Position numbers and translations under genes: made by a program
Shown here: positions 27,021 through 37,382 of the stretch, one piece after another
Numbering within the stretch: the first letter of the stretch is position 1
How the letters are laid out: each line of letters opens with the position of its first letter
NCBI RefSeq assembly: GCF_030413595.1
Contig: NZ_CP129238.1
Coordinates: forward strand, 1,550,001-1,614,000
Length of the DNA: 64,000 bases
Reading direction: 5' to 3'
Source of the DNA: Planococcus liqunii
GTDB lineage: Bacteria; Bacillota; Bacilli; Bacillales_A; Planococcaceae
Notes under the pieces: generated by a model
Told to the model about the DNA's origin: nothing
Seen by the model: only the letters and a program-made list of their open reading frames with translations
The model's database searches: none

Positions 27021-29213
27021 ATGGCGAAAGATCTAGTGAGGACACCTGAAGACGTATTCGAAATGGTTGCGTCTTATATGAATGCCGATCATGTTGATAC
27101 GATAAAACGGGCATACCAAGTGGCGCTTGTTGCCCACGAAGGACAATTCCGGAAATCCGGTGAACCTTATATTGTCCATCCGGTTCAAGTCGCCGGCATA
27201 CTGGCCGAACTGCAAATGGATCCGGCAACAGTGGCTGCAGGTTTTTTGCATGACGTCGTGGAGGACACGCCGGTCAGCCGGGAAGACATCGTCCGGGATT
27301 TTGACGAAGAAGTGGCGATGCTCGTTGACGGCGTCACCAAACTGAGCAAAATCAAGTACATGTCGAAAGAAGAGCAACAGGCGGAAAACCACCGAAAAAT
27401 GTTTGTCGCCATGGCGCAGGATATCCGTGTCATTTTGATTAAACTGGCGGACCGGCTGCACAATCTCCGGACGCTTAAATACCAATCGGTTGAAAAGCAG
27501 CGCATGAAAGCGAACGAGACGCTGGAAATTTTCGCGCCGATTGCGCATCGCTTAGGGATCAATACGATCAAATGGGAGTTGGAAGACACAGCGCTCCGTT
27601 ATTTGAATCCGCAGCAGTATTACCGCATTGTCAATTTGATGAAAAAGAAACGCACAGAGCGGGAAGCTTATTTGAATAATGTCATGGATGAAATTCGCAA
27701 CCAGCTCGACGATGTCGACATAAAAGCGGATCTTTTTGGGCGTCCAAAACATATTTACAGCATCTACCGCAAAATGGTGCTGCAAAACAAGCAGTTTAAC
27801 GAAATTTATGATTTGTTGGCTGTCCGCGTCACAGTGGAAAGCATCAAAGACTGCTACGCTGTGCTGGGCATCATCCATTCAACATGGAAGCCAATGCCGG
27901 GCCGGTTCAAGGATTATATCGCCATGCCGAAACAGAACCTGTACCAGTCGCTCCACACCACGGTCATCGGTCCGCAGGGCGATCCGCTGGAAGTGCAGAT
28001 CCGTACCGAAGAAATGCACCGCATCGCGGAATACGGAGTTGCGGCGCATTGGGCGTATAAAGAAGGCCGGAAAGTCGATATGCCGAAAAATACCGTAGAT
28101 TCCCGCTTGACGTGGTTCCGGGAAATCCTTGATTTCCAGAACGAATCGGACAACGCGGAAGAATTCATGGAATCGCTGAAATACGATTTGTTTTCGGACA
28201 TGGTCTATGTGTTCTCCCCAAAAGGCGATGTGATCGAAATGCCGGCGGGATCCGTGCCGATCGATTTTGCTTACCGCGTCCATTCGGAAATCGGCAATAA
28301 AACCATCGGCGCCAAAGTGAACGGCAAAATGGCGCCGCTGGACACCGAACTGAAAACCGGTGACATTGTGGAAATCTTGACTTCCAAGCAGTCATTTGGC
28401 CCAAGCCGCGACTGGCTGAAAATCGCCAAATCGACACAGACGAAAAACAAGATCAAGCAATTTTTCAAAAAGCAATTGCGTGTCGACAATGTCCAAAAAG
28501 GCAAAGAATTGATCGAAAAAGAAATCAAAGCACAGGAATTTCCGGTTAAAGAAGTGCTGACAAACGAAAACATCAAACGCGTCTGCGAAAAATTCAATTT
28601 CGCCGGAGAAGAAGATATGTATGCAGCAGTTGGTTTCCAAGGCATCACTGCCCAGCAAGTGGTGAACCGCCTGGCGGAAAAGCAGCGCAAAAAGCGCGAG
28701 CAGGAAGAAGCCATCGAAAAAATTACGGTGGAAATGAAATCCAATGCACCGGCAAAGCAAACCGAATCCGGCGTTATTGTGCGCGGCATCGACAACATGA
28801 TGATCCGTTTGTCGCGCTGCTGCAACCCGGTACCGGGCGATAGCATCATCGGCTTTATTACCAAAGGGCGCGGCGTTTCCGTGCACCGTGCGGATTGCCC
28901 GAATGTGCAGTCCAACCAATCCGACCGGCTGATACCGGTTGAATGGGAAAATGCCGGCGCACCGGACAAAAAAGACTACCATATCGACATCGAAGTGGAA
29001 GCTTACGACCGCACCGGCTTGATCAATGAAGTGATGCACATGGTCAGCGAAACGAAGACGACGATCACCGCTGTCAGCGGCCGGGCGAATTCGGACAAAA
29101 TCGCGACCATCAACATGACGATCATGATTCCGCATATTTCGCATCTGAACCGGGTGGTCGAGCGCATCAAGCAGATTCCGGATGTCTATTCGGTGAAACG
29201 TGTTACGAACTAA
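27021..29213 (+). CDS. relA: Bifunctional (p)ppGpp synthetase/hydrolase Rel
   Basis: Long RSH enzyme of the stringent response; it makes and degrades (p)ppGpp. The 730 residues comprise an HD hydrolase (IVHP with H53, HDVVEDT with HD at 77-78 and ED at 81-82), a synthetase domain (about 240-350, YDLLAVRV and [19 protein letters not shown]), a TGS domain (about 393-455), a zinc-finger/helical region with RCCNPVPGD, and a C-terminal ACT domain (about 655-730). The HD residues are intact, so both activities are expected. dtd follows after nine bases. Confidence 0.97.
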   Translation: MAKDLVRTPEDVFEMVASYMNADHVDTIKRAYQVALVAHEGQFRKSGEPYIVHPVQVAGILAELQMDPATVAAGFLHDVVEDTPVSREDIVRDFDEEVAMLVDGVTKLSKIKYMSKEEQQAENHRKMFVAMAQDIRVILIKLADRLHNLRTLKYQSVEKQRMKANETLEIFAPIAHRLGINTIKWELEDTALRYLNPQQYYRIVNLMKKKRTEREAYLNNVMDEIRNQLDDVDIKADLFGRPKHIYSIYRKMVLQNKQFNEIYDLLAVRVTVESIKDCYAVLGIIHSTWKPMPGRFKDYIAMPKQNLYQSLHTTVIGPQGDPLEVQIRTEEMHRIAEYGVAAHWAYKEGRKVDMPKNTVDSRLTWFREILDFQNESDNAEEFMESLKYDLFSDMVYVFSPKGDVIEMPAGSVPIDFAYRVHSEIGNKTIGAKVNGKMAPLDTELKTGDIVEILTSKQSFGPSRDWLKIAKSTQTKNKIKQFFKKQLRVDNVQKGKELIEKEIKAQEFPVKEVLTNENIKRVCEKFNFAGEEDMYAAVGFQGITAQQVVNRLAEKQRKKREQEEAIEKITVEMKSNAPAKQTESGVIVRGIDNMMIRLSRCCNPVPGDSIIGFITKGRGVSVHRADCPNVQSNQSDRLIPVEWENAGAPDKKDYHIDIEVEAYDRTGLINEVMHMVSETKTTITAVSGRANSDKIATINMTIMIPHISHLNRVVERIKQIPDVYSVKRVTN

Positions 29214-29222
29214 GGAGGACTT

Positions 29223-29660
29223 ATGCGAGTCATTTTACAGCGATCCAAACGAGCAAGCGTGAAAGTGGACGGCGCGGTGACGGGAGCCATCGATTCCGGC
29301 TATGTCCTGCTCGTCGGCATTACGCATGAAGATACAGAAAAAGACGCCAAATATGTGGCAGATAAAATTGCCGGCCTTCGGTTGTTTGAAGACGAGGAAG
29401 GCAAGATGAACCATTCGATTCTGGAAAACGGCGGGGACATCCTGTCCATTTCCCAGTTCACGCTTTACGGCGATGTGAAAAAAGGGCGGCGCCCGAGCTT
29501 TATCTCGGCGGCGCGCCCTGAAGCCGCTGAACCGCTTTGGGAGTCATTCAACGACGCATTGCGGAATAACGGGCTGACAGTCGAAACCGGCGTGTTCGGC
29601 GCTATGATGGACGTCGAGCTCGTCAATGACGGCCCGGTGACGATATTAGTGGAATCATAA
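29223..29660 (+). CDS. dtd: D-aminoacyl-tRNA deacylase
   Basis: Removes D-amino acids (and glycine from tRNA-Ala) from mischarged tRNA. The 145 residues show the two catalytic motifs SQFTLYGD (SQxT) near 78 and NDGPVTI (GP motif) near 135. AAGGAGG overlaps the rel stop; rel-dtd is a conserved pair. Confidence 0.97.
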   Translation: MRVILQRSKRASVKVDGAVTGAIDSGYVLLVGITHEDTEKDAKYVADKIAGLRLFEDEEGKMNHSILENGGDILSISQFTLYGDVKKGRRPSFISAARPEAAEPLWESFNDALRNNGLTVETGVFGAMMDVELVNDGPVTILVES

Positions 29661-29669
29661 GAAGAAAAT

Positions 29670-29702
29670 CGGTACAGGGGAGTGTTTCCTGTACCGTTTT
29701 TT
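29670..29702 (+). terminator. Terminator after rel-dtd
   Basis: CGGTACAGG (29670-29678) pairs with CCTGTACCG (29688-29696), followed by six Ts. Confidence 0.93.
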
Positions 29703-29743
29703 AGTTGCGGAAGAGTGGAGAATTGCCTTAGCAAGGATTTTAC

Positions 29744-29784
29744 AAAAAAACAGCCCGGGAGATTTTCTTCTCCCAGGCTGTTTT
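29744..29784 (-). terminator. Terminator after the amidase gene
   Basis: AAAACAGCC-C-GGGAGA pairs with TCTCCC-A-GGCTGTTTT. Read on the minus strand it ends in seven Ts (plus-strand A run 29744-29750). Confidence 0.9.
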
Positions 29785-29787
29785 CGA

Positions 29788-31338
29788 TTAGTTTTCCAAT
29801 TGTGCATCAAAATAGTTGACGATGCCGGTGTACAGACCGAGTGCCGCTTGTTCCTGGAACTTCGACGCCGTCACAATGCGTTCGTCGTTGAAATTGCTCA
29901 AATAGCCGAGTTCAATCAGGACGGCCGGCTGCTTGTTTTCGCGCAGCACGAGGTAATTCCCTGCCTGGACGCCGCGGTTGCGAAGCTCGATTTTGCCGGC
30001 TAAGCCCGAATTGATGGCTGCAGCGAGCGGCTCCTGGAATTCATGCAGATAATAAGACGTAAATCCGGAAACGCTGCTGTCATCCGTCGCGTCGTAGTGA
30101 AGGCTGATAAAGGCATCCGCTCCGACTTGATGAGCCGCAGATACGCGCTTGCGCAAGTCGACGTACGTATCAGATTGGCGCGTCAGCACCACGTCCGCTC
30201 CAGCAGAGCGCAAATGATGCGACAGTGTCTCAGCCGTCTGCAGCGTCAAATCTTTTTCCAGAGTTTTGCGTGCGCCGACTGTACCGCCGTCATTGCCGCC
30301 GTGGCCGGGATCGAGCATAATCGTCAAGCCGTCAAGCGTGCCTTTCTTGCGGTCGGGTTTCTCTTTTTCTTCTTCCGTTGCGTCCGCTTCGCCGCTTGTT
30401 ACGACCCAAGTCGCGACATAAGCCACAGTGCCGTCCGGCAACGAAACTTTGTACCAGTCGCCGCTTTGTTCGGCAACTTGCAGTTTATCGCCGGCATCTG
30501 CACGGCTTACCACGCTTGAAGAAGTGGAAGGCTCGGAGCGGAGGTTGGTGCCGTTTGTAATGACGGTCACGCTTTTAGCATCTGACTTTGCCGTTTCTTC
30601 GACAGCACTTGCAGACTCATCGGACAAATGGCCGTGGAAGGCATAAACCCATCCGGTTTTCTTTTCGGAAAGCTGGATTTCGACCCAATTATCTTTGGTT
30701 GATTTGACCGGGAACACTTCGCCTTTATTGACACTCTTCTGAACTTTCGAGCTGAGATCCGGTTTTTTGCGGACATTCAGAACATCCACTGCAATTTCAA
30801 AAGAAGCGGCTTCAGCAGTTGCCGGTGCCGGCTTTTCCGCTGTCTGTTGGGACGTGCTTATGTATTGTTTTGACACAAATCCACGTGTGTTCTGAAAATC
30901 CACTTCTACCCAGTCGCCAGCTTCACTGATGATTGTTGCCTGGACGCCGGCATTCATTTGCGCGAGCACAGAAGCGGAGATGTCTGGCTGCGCACGGACG
31001 TTCAGACGGTCGACGCTTGCAACAGCAGTGACGCCGGAAACTTCCGCAGTTTCGGATGCCGTTCCAGACGTCAGCCAGGAAGCGATCCATCCTTGTTCGC
31101 CGCCGATTTCGATTTCGAGCCAGTCGCCGCTTTGTGACAGCGTTTTCACCGTGTCGCCTTTGGCAAATTCGCCGATCACGCCGTAAGAAAGGCCGGGGCC
31201 AGTGCGCACATTGACGGTTTCGCCGGTAATCTCCACATCGCCTCCTGCAGCAAATGCGGGATCAGCCGCGGGGGCCGGAGAAATTCCGGAAAACATGAAT
31301 ATGAATAAAATAATGGCAATAAACCACTTGCGGTTCAT
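29788..31338 (-). CDS. Secreted N-acetylmuramoyl-L-alanine amidase with SH3 repeats
   Basis: Peptidoglycan hydrolase exported to the wall (YrvJ-like). The 516 residues comprise a signal peptide (about 1-30, hydrophobic core AIILFIFMFSG, ending near AFAA), four bacterial SH3 domains in tandem (about 33-90, 102-158, 178-235 and 245-310, each with an NVRxxP-like start), and an Amidase_3 domain (about 335-510). Zinc ligands are visible: LDPGHGG, the glutamate in KTLEKDL, and SLHYDA; the catalytic glutamate is in LIELGYLSN. RBS is TAGGAGGTG. It is divergent from hisS. Confidence 0.93.
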   Translation of the reverse strand: MNRKWFIAIILFIFMFSGISPAPAADPAFAAGGDVEITGETVNVRTGPGLSYGVIGEFAKGDTVKTLSQSGDWLEIEIGGEQGWIASWLTSGTASETAEVSGVTAVASVDRLNVRAQPDISASVLAQMNAGVQATIISEAGDWVEVDFQNTRGFVSKQYISTSQQTAEKPAPATAEAASFEIAVDVLNVRKKPDLSSKVQKSVNKGEVFPVKSTKDNWVEIQLSEKKTGWVYAFHGHLSDESASAVEETAKSDAKSVTVITNGTNLRSEPSTSSSVVSRADAGDKLQVAEQSGDWYKVSLPDGTVAYVATWVVTSGEADATEEEKEKPDRKKGTLDGLTIMLDPGHGGNDGGTVGARKTLEKDLTLQTAETLSHHLRSAGADVVLTRQSDTYVDLRKRVSAAHQVGADAFISLHYDATDDSSVSGFTSYYLHEFQEPLAAAINSGLAGKIELRNRGVQAGNYLVLRENKQPAVLIELGYLSNFNDERIVTASKFQEQAALGLYTGIVNYFDAQLEN

Positions 31339-31368
31339 CTAGCACCTCCTAAAATATACACCTCTTAG

Positions 31369-31398
31369 TATTATGAAAAAAAAACGGCCATTTGTCAA
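31369..31398 (-). promoter_or_regulatory. Promoter of the amidase gene
   Basis: On the minus strand, TTGACA (31393-31398) and CATAAT (31369-31374) are 18 bases apart. Its -35 lies six bases from the -35 of the divergent hisS promoter. Confidence 0.65.
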
Positions 31399-31404
31399 AA
31401 AAGG

Positions 31405-31433
31405 TTGACAAGGTTTGGGGCAGTCCTTAAGAT
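31405..31433 (+). promoter_or_regulatory. Promoter of hisS-aspS
   Basis: TTGACA (31405-31410), a 17-base spacer and TAAGAT (31428-31433). The transcript would start about 20 bases before the T-box leader. Confidence 0.65.
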
Positions 31434-31459
31434 TAAGATTATTATACTTATATACATTT

Positions 31460-31726
31460 GCCGATGACGAAGAAAGTAATTGCAAGATTGGCTGAAAAGA
31501 GAGGGGAAGTCCTGGGCTGTAAACTTTCCTGCAGGGATCTGTAATGAAAAACACTTTAGAGGCTTTTTTCTGAAAGGCGCCGCAAGCGCTTATTAGGAAG
31601 GAACGGAACCGGCCGTTACCCGGAATGAGAGGGTGCCGTCTTTTTGGCATCAACTAGGGTGGAACCGCGGAAGCTGATATTAAAAGCTCTCGTCCCTTGC
31701 GCAAGCAAGGGGCGGGGGCTTTTTTG
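31460..31726 (+). promoter_or_regulatory. T-box leader of hisS-aspS
   Basis: tRNA-sensing riboswitch. The T-box consensus AGGGTGGAACCGCG is at 31656-31669. Stem I begins near GATGACGAAGAAAGTA (AGTA of the loop E motif at 31475-31478). A CAC triplet at 31552-31554, on the 3' side of stem I, fits a histidine specifier. The terminator stem is AGCTCTCGTCCCTTGC (31685-31700) against GCAAGGGGCGGGGGCT (31705-31720) plus Ts. Uncharged tRNA-His would favour read-through into hisS. Confidence 0.93.
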
Positions 31727-31752
31727 TATGGAAAAATGGAGGAGTGGAAAAA

Positions 31753-33039
31753 ATGGGCAATAATATTCAAGCACCGCGTGGCACATACGACGTGCTGCCG
31801 GACCAGTCTGCCAAATGGCAGGAAATCGAAGCGAAAATCATTGAACTGTGCAACCTTTACCAATACAAGGAAATCCGCACACCGATTTTCGAGCACACGG
31901 AATTGTTCCAGCGCGGCGTCGGCGATACGACGGATATCGTGACAAAAGAAATGTACACATTCCAGGACCGCGGCGACCGCAGTTTGACGCTCCGCCCGGA
32001 AGGCACCGCATCTGTCGTGCGTTCATTCGTGGAAAATAAATTATTTGGCTTGCCGGACCAGCCGGTGAAATTGTTCTACACGGGTCCGATGTTCCGCTAC
32101 GAACGCCCGCAGGCAGGCCGCATGCGCCAATTCGTGCAATTCGGCGTGGAAGCGATTGGCTCCAAAGATCCGGCGATTGACGCTGAAGTCATTTCACTGG
32201 CGATGGAACTTTACCGTTCCGTCGGGTTGAAGCGACTGCGCCTCGTATTGAATTCGCTTGGCGATACGGAAAGCCGCATCGCACACAGAGAAGCTTTAGT
32301 AAAACATTTTGAACCGCGCATCAACGAATTTTGCAGCGATTGCCAGACGCGCCTTGAGAAAAACCCGCTCCGCATTCTTGATTGCAAAGTGGACCGCGAC
32401 CACCCATTGATGGCGACTGCGCCGTCTTTGGCTGATTACTTGAACGAGGAATCACAGGCTTATTTTGACCAAGTGAAAATGTATTTGGACGAACTTGGCA
32501 TTGAGTATGTCATCGATCCGAACTTGGTACGTGGCCTGGATTATTACAACCACACCGCATTTGAAATCATGAGCGATGCGGAAGGCTTCGGCGCCATTAC
32601 GACGCTTTGCGGCGGCGGCCGCTACAACGGCCTTGTCGAGGATCTCGGCGGACCGGAATCGCCGGGCATCGGCTTTGCGATGAGCATCGAGCGCCTGCTT
32701 CTGGCGCTGGAAATGGAAAAGGTGGAAATCGGCCAGTCGCAGAACCTGGAAGTGTACGTGATCGCCATGGACGAAGCATCGAAGAAAAAAGCATTTGGCA
32801 TCATCAGAGAGCTTCGCTCGAACGGCATTTCAGCCGATATGGATTACACGGGCCGGAAATTGAAAGCCCAGATGAAATCGGCTGACCGCAAAGGCGCGGG
32901 CTACGTCATCGTCATGGGCGAGACGGAAATGGCAAGCGGGCAGGTAGCGTTGAAAGAAATGGCGACAGGCGAACAGCAGACCGTTGCATTCGCAGAAATT
33001 GCCGGAACGATTACGAAAAAGAAATCATTGGAGGAATAG
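31753..33039 (+). CDS. hisS: Histidyl-tRNA synthetase
   Basis: Class II synthetase charging tRNA-His. The 428 residues show [12 protein letters not shown] at the N terminus, motif 2 ([18 protein letters not shown]), the histidine motifs [14 protein letters not shown] and GGGRYNGL, and a C-terminal anticodon-binding domain (about 330-420). The start is ATG at 31753, about eight bases after GGAGGAG; an in-frame GTG at 31744 touches that site. It is controlled by the upstream T-box together with aspS, two bases downstream. Confidence 0.97.
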   Translation: MGNNIQAPRGTYDVLPDQSAKWQEIEAKIIELCNLYQYKEIRTPIFEHTELFQRGVGDTTDIVTKEMYTFQDRGDRSLTLRPEGTASVVRSFVENKLFGLPDQPVKLFYTGPMFRYERPQAGRMRQFVQFGVEAIGSKDPAIDAEVISLAMELYRSVGLKRLRLVLNSLGDTESRIAHREALVKHFEPRINEFCSDCQTRLEKNPLRILDCKVDRDHPLMATAPSLADYLNEESQAYFDQVKMYLDELGIEYVIDPNLVRGLDYYNHTAFEIMSDAEGFGAITTLCGGGRYNGLVEDLGGPESPGIGFAMSIERLLLALEMEKVEIGQSQNLEVYVIAMDEASKKKAFGIIRELRSNGISADMDYTGRKLKAQMKSADRKGAGYVIVMGETEMASGQVALKEMATGEQQTVAFAEIAGTITKKKSLEE

Positions 33040-33041
33040 AT

Positions 33042-34826
33042 ATGTCGAGATCGCATTATAGTGGAGAAGTCAACGAAGCAGTTATCGGGCAACCCGTATC
33101 ATTAAAGGGATGGGTGCAAAAACGCCGCGACCTTGGCGGATTGATTTTTGTGGATGTCCGCGACCGCAGCGGCATCGTCCAAGTGGTTTTCAACCCGGAA
33201 ATTTCGGAAGAAGCGACGAAAGTCGGAGAAACCTTGCGCAATGAATTTGTTGTGCATATCGAAGGACTGGTTGTGGCGAGAGCAGAAGGCCAGATCAACC
33301 CGAATATGAAAACCGGAAAAGTCGAAGTGCAGGTAACAAACGCCAGCATCATCAATGCGGCGAAAAACCCGCCGTTTGCGATTGAAGACAATACCGACGT
33401 CAATGAAGACTTGCGCTTGAAATACCGCTACTTGGATTTGCGCCGTCCGGCGATGTACGAAACTTTTAAAATGCGTTCGGATATTACGAAATCGATCCGC
33501 CGTTTCCTGGATGAAGAAGGATTCCTGGAAGTGGAAACGCCGATCCTGACGAAATCGACTCCGGAAGGCGCGCGTGATTACTTGGTGCCAAGTCGCGTCC
33601 ACGAAGGCGAATTCTACGCGCTTCCGCAATCACCGCAATTGTTCAAGCAAATGCTGATGGTGTCTGGCTTCGACAAGTACTACCAGATTGCCCGCTGTTT
33701 CCGCGACGAAGACTTGCGTGCAGACCGCCAGCCGGAATTCACGCAGATCGATATGGAAATGAGCTTCAAATCGATGGAAGAAATTCTGGAAATGAACGAG
33801 CGCTTAATGGTCCAAATGATGAGCGACGTCAAAGGCCTCGACATCGAACCGAAATTCCAGCGCATGAGCTATAACGAAGCAATGGACCGTTTCGGCTCCG
33901 ACAAGCCGGATGTCCGCTTTGGCCTGGAACTGGTCAACGTTTCCGATTTGGTGAAAGATTCTTCGTTCAAAGTGTTCTCCGGAGCGGTTGAGGGCGGAGG
34001 ACAAGTCAAATTGATCAACGTCAAAGGCCAAGCAGCCAACTACTCACGCAAAGACATCGATGCACTCGGCGCATTTGCAGCAGTTTACGGTGCCAAAGGG
34101 CTTGCGTGGTTGAAAGTGGAAGAAGACGGCGTGAAAGGCCCGATTGCAAAATTCTTCGAAGGCGATGCAGCCACTGCGTTAACAGAACGTGCAGAAGCGG
34201 AAGCGGGAGACCTTCTGTTATTCGTAGCCGATTCTTCTTCGGTCGTAGCAGATGCACTTGGTGCTTTACGCCTGAAGTTCGGCAAAGAACTTGGCCTGAT
34301 CGACAACTCGCAATACAAATTTCTTTGGATCACGGACTGGCCGCTGTTTGAATACGATGAAAAAGAAGGGCGCTATTTCGCGGCTCACCACCCGTTCACA
34401 ATGCCGTTTGAAGAAGACTTGGGCATCTTGACGACGTCGCCGGAGAAAGTGCGCGCACAGGCGTATGACCTTGTCTTGAACGGTTATGAGCTAGGCGGAG
34501 GCTCGCTGCGCATCTACCGCCGCGACATCCAGGAGAAAATGTTCCAGATGCTTGGATTTACGGACGAAGAAGCCCGTGCCCAGTTCGGCTTCTTGATGGA
34601 TGCGTTCGAGTACGGTACGCCTCCGCACGGCGGGATTGCATTTGGCCTCGACCGTCTCGTTATGCTTCTTGCAGGGCGCACCAACTTGCGCGATACCATC
34701 GCATTCCCGAAAACAGCAAGCGCCAGCGATCTTCTGACGGATGCGCCGAGCCCGGTTTCCGAAACGCAGCTTGAAGAATTAAGCTTATCGGTCAGTGTTC
34801 AGAATAATGAAAAAGTACCAGAGTAA
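33042..34826 (+). CDS. aspS: Aspartyl-tRNA synthetase
   Basis: Class IIb synthetase. The 594 residues comprise an N-terminal OB fold ([20 protein letters not shown]), a class II core with motif 2 ([20 protein letters not shown]), a bacterial GAD insertion (about 300-420) and motif 3 ([15 protein letters not shown]). Length and insertion mark the bacterial type. RBS is TTGGAGGAAT at the end of hisS. 6S RNA follows from its own promoter. Confidence 0.97.
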   Translation: MSRSHYSGEVNEAVIGQPVSLKGWVQKRRDLGGLIFVDVRDRSGIVQVVFNPEISEEATKVGETLRNEFVVHIEGLVVARAEGQINPNMKTGKVEVQVTNASIINAAKNPPFAIEDNTDVNEDLRLKYRYLDLRRPAMYETFKMRSDITKSIRRFLDEEGFLEVETPILTKSTPEGARDYLVPSRVHEGEFYALPQSPQLFKQMLMVSGFDKYYQIARCFRDEDLRADRQPEFTQIDMEMSFKSMEEILEMNERLMVQMMSDVKGLDIEPKFQRMSYNEAMDRFGSDKPDVRFGLELVNVSDLVKDSSFKVFSGAVEGGGQVKLINVKGQAANYSRKDIDALGAFAAVYGAKGLAWLKVEEDGVKGPIAKFFEGDAATALTERAEAEAGDLLLFVADSSSVVADALGALRLKFGKELGLIDNSQYKFLWITDWPLFEYDEKEGRYFAAHHPFTMPFEEDLGILTTSPEKVRAQAYDLVLNGYELGGGSLRIYRRDIQEKMFQMLGFTDEEARAQFGFLMDAFEYGTPPHGGIAFGLDRLVMLLAGRTNLRDTIAFPKTASASDLLTDAPSPVSETQLEELSLSVSVQNNEKVPE

Positions 34827-34831
34827 AGTTC

Positions 34832-34860
34832 TTGTGCAATTAAAAAAGGTGTGCTAACAT
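34832..34860 (+). promoter_or_regulatory. Promoter of 6S RNA
   Basis: TTGTGC (34832-34837), a 17-base spacer and TAACAT (34855-34860), placing the start near 34868, just before the 5' strand of the 6S closing stem. Confidence 0.65.
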
Positions 34861-34867
34861 ACAAGTA

Positions 34868-35057
34868 GTAGAGAATCCTGATGTGTTCGTTTTAAGCTAT
34901 TCAGTTTTGACCCAACATTTTGTCGTCGGGAGACCGGATTTCGTCATGGCTAACATGCCTCTCAGGGGAAGTTATAAGTGATGGAGAGGTCACCCACCTG
35001 CTAGAAGCGGGTTCAAAAACGATATGCAACACAAGGACGGCACGATTGGGATTCTCC
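34868..35057 (+). ncRNA. ssrS: 6S RNA (SsrS/BsrA type)
   Basis: RNA polymerase-binding RNA of about 190 bases. GAGAATCC (34871-34878) closes on GGATTCTC (35049-35056), and the end reads GGACGGCACGATTGGGATTC, which resembles the 3' part of Bacillus 6S-1. The position between aspS and tcdA (yrvM) is the same as bsrA in B. subtilis. The central region can open into the promoter-mimicking bubble. No protein in either strand of this 333-base gap is credible. Confidence 0.85.
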
Positions 35058-35074
35058 ATTATTTTAACTTTTCG

Positions 35075-35103
35075 CCCTCCGGCAATTTGTCGGGGGGTTT
35101 TTA
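35075..35103 (+). terminator. Terminator after 6S RNA
   Basis: CCCTCCGGC pairs with GTCGGGGGG around AATTT, followed by Ts. Confidence 0.85.
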
Positions 35104-35159
35104 ATTGTGTATAATTCCTAGTATATCTCTCAACTTTCAATGTGAAGGGCAGGAAAATC

Positions 35160-35924
35160 ATGTTACATCAATTTTCACGAAATGAATTAGCCGTGGGCAA
35201 AGAAGGAATCGAATTATTGAAAAACACGACTGTCGCTGTGCTGGGTGTGGGCGGCGTGGGGTCATTCGCCGCTGAAGCGTGTGCACGCAGCGGAGTCGGC
35301 CGCATCATCCTCGTTGACAAGGACAATGTCGACATCACCAACATCAACCGCCAGCTGGTGGCCAACCTTTCAACCGTCGGCCAGTCCAAAGCAGAAGTGA
35401 TGAAAAAGCGCATTGCTGATATCAACACCGAATGTGAAGTGATTTCTTTACATATGTTTTATACGGAAGAAACGTTTGAGGAATTCTTCAGCTACAACCC
35501 GGATTACGTCATCGACGCATCCGACACGATGATCTACAAAGTCCACTTGATGCAGGAATGCTACAAGCGCGGCGTGAAAATCATCTCCAGCATGGGCGCG
35601 GCGAACAAAACCGATCCGACGCGTTTCCGCATTGCGGACATTTCCAAAACGCATACCGATCCGCTCGCCAAAATCATCCGCAAAAAATTGCGTGAAGCGG
35701 GAATCCGCAAAGGCATTCCGGTCGTCTTTTCCGATGAAAGCCCGATTGTCATCCGCGAAGACGTCGTCGGAACCGTCGGAAAGCCGGATGCAGCGATCCG
35801 CAAAGCGAAAATGCCGCCAAGCTCCAACGCCTTTACACCGTCTACGGTCGGCTTGATTTGCGCGAGCTGGGTCGTCAACGACATCACCCGCGAGATTCCG
35901 ATCGAACGCGTCAGAAATAATTAA
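35160..35924 (+). CDS. tcdA: tRNA threonylcarbamoyladenosine dehydratase
   Basis: E1-like enzyme (YrvM) that cyclises t6A37 to ct6A in ANN-decoding tRNAs. The 254 residues show the nucleotide-binding GVGGVGSFAAEACARSG (about 28-44), the adenylation residues in DKDNVDITNINRQ, and the late segment FTPSTVGLICASWVV. The start is ATG at 35160, chosen over GTG 35142 because it gives the usual length and N terminus (LHQFSRNELAVG). Confidence 0.95.
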   Translation: MLHQFSRNELAVGKEGIELLKNTTVAVLGVGGVGSFAAEACARSGVGRIILVDKDNVDITNINRQLVANLSTVGQSKAEVMKKRIADINTECEVISLHMFYTEETFEEFFSYNPDYVIDASDTMIYKVHLMQECYKRGVKIISSMGAANKTDPTRFRIADISKTHTDPLAKIIRKKLREAGIRKGIPVVFSDESPIVIREDVVGTVGKPDAAIRKAKMPPSSNAFTPSTVGLICASWVVNDITREIPIERVRNN

Positions 35925-35927
35925 TGG

Positions 35928-35957
35928 AAAGCCGGCTCACAGGTGGAGCCGGCTTTT
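35928..35957 (+). terminator. Terminator after tcdA
   Basis: AAAGCCGGCTC (35928-35938) pairs with GAGCCGGCTTT (35946-35956), with a short T tail. Confidence 0.9.
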
Positions 35958-35970
35958 GTGTGCCGAAATT

Positions 35971-36033
35971 GGCTGAACGCGCATAAATTTTTCTAAACGC
36001 GCATAAATTTCGCCAGACGCGCATAAATCCGTC
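35971..36033. repeat. 20-bp-period array, word CGCGCATAAA (part 1)
   Basis: Three units with the word at 35978, 35998 and 36018, exactly 20 bp apart (GAACGCGCATAAA, AAACGCGCATAAA, AGACGCGCATAAA), start 14 bases after the tcdA terminator. The third IS copy interrupts the array at 36034. Confidence 0.85.
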
Positions 36034-36177
36034 TGACTCCCTACCTGTCAAGTAGACACGAGTTTATCGGCGTTTTTTCTCATATGCGATTATAGACGGA
36101 GAGCCGATTTCGCTTCCGTCCGAATTTCTTCGAGCCTAAAAACGCTTCTCAAAGTGGCTATTGATTAAGTGCGCGGT

Positions 36178-37062
36178 TTAAGCGGCCCGTGCTTGTAAAT
36201 TGCGGTATGTAACCGGTGACGCACCGAGTTTCAGTTGCGGTCGTGTCTCGTTATAATACGTGATGTAGGCGGCTACTGCTGCGCGCATTTGGGCTGCCGT
36301 TTCAGGCACAGTGAAACCGGGCATTTCGGTTTTGAGCTTGCCAAAAAAGCTTTCAATCGGCGCATTGTCCCAACAGTTGCCCCGACGGGACATTGACTGG
36401 GTCAGTTCCATTTTTTTCAGGAGTCCTTGATAGCTATGGCTGGTGAACTGGATGCCCTGATCACTGTGGAGAAGGGCTTCTTTCTCGAACCCGCGTGCTT
36501 CCAACTGACGAACGGCCTCCAGGACAAAATCCACATCCAGGGTGTCGCTGATGGTGTAAGCAACGATTTCGTTATTGTATAGATCCAGAATTGCACATAA
36601 GTAGATAAAGTCCCGGAATGGCTTTTTCACTTCCAGGTAACTGATATCAACGGAAAACTTGAGACCCGGTCGCATGGCCTTGAAGTTCCGGTTCAGGAGA
36701 TTATCGATAACCGCATGGCCGCTTCCGGCAGGACGTGGCTTTCGGCGTGCTGTCTTGAGCGGCATGCGATACATTTCCCGCATCCGGCGGATGCGTTTGA
36801 GACTGACGATATGAGTGTATACATTCTCGAGCTCCAGCTTAAACCGTTCGTGACCCAAATTCCCACCATGGGTGACGTAGAGCGAAAGCATCTGTTTTAA
36901 AAGCGCTTGGTCCCGTTCCGTTTGCGACTGCGCAGGGTCTTTTTTCAGCCGTTTGTAATAGCCCGCGCGGCTCAGGTTCTGGACTATGCCAATGAGCTCT
37001 GTAATCGGGAACCGGTTCTTGTGCTCTTCAACGAACACAAAGTCGAGGTCGATCGGTTTCAC
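36178..37062 (-). CDS. IS3-family transposase OrfB (copy 3)
   Basis: 294 residues, same as the other two copies, with the DDE triad intact and a GTGA overlap with orfA. Confidence 0.94.
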   Translation of the reverse strand: MKPIDLDFVFVEEHKNRFPITELIGIVQNLSRAGYYKRLKKDPAQSQTERDQALLKQMLSLYVTHGGNLGHERFKLELENVYTHIVSLKRIRRMREMYRMPLKTARRKPRPAGSGHAVIDNLLNRNFKAMRPGLKFSVDISYLEVKKPFRDFIYLCAILDLYNNEIVAYTISDTLDVDFVLEAVRQLEARGFEKEALLHSDQGIQFTSHSYQGLLKKMELTQSMSRRGNCWDNAPIESFFGKLKTEMPGFTVPETAAQMRAAVAAYITYYNETRPQLKLGASPVTYRNLQARAA

Positions 37063-37382
37063 TCCTTTCGGAGCGCAATAAGCTTTTTTAAGTACATCAC
37101 TTCAAGCTTCGTGCGTTCCAATTCAGCTTTGGTAATTTCCAATTCTGTTTTCGCGTCTTTGCCCGACTCCCGTGGCCCTCTGCGTTTTTCACGAAGCACC
37201 TCAAAAGACTTGGCTTCCTTCACCAGCCGCGCCCAGTGCCGGATATTGGCAGGGTTCTGAATCTCCAGGAGGGGGGCTAATTCGTTAACGGATCGTCCTT
37301 CAAAGTACTGTTCTACCGCCTGCTTCTTGGTTTCATAGGTATAGCTTTTTCGTGTGTTCACAGTCATCACTCCTTGGTTCAA
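37059..37382 (-). CDS. IS3-family transposase OrfA (copy 3)
   Basis: 107 residues, same as the other two copies. The -1 slippage heptamer is at 37083-37089 (plus-strand CTTTTTT). Confidence 0.93.
   Translation of the reverse strand: MNQGVMTVNTRKSYTYETKKQAVEQYFEGRSVNELAPLLEIQNPANIRHWARLVKEAKSFEVLREKRRGPRESGKDAKTELEITKAELERTKLEVMYLKKLIALRKE

Noticed and set aside
34901..35161. Minus-strand reading frame opposite the 6S RNA
   Set aside because: The plus strand has promoter, closing stem and terminator of 6S RNA; the frame has no recognisable protein features.
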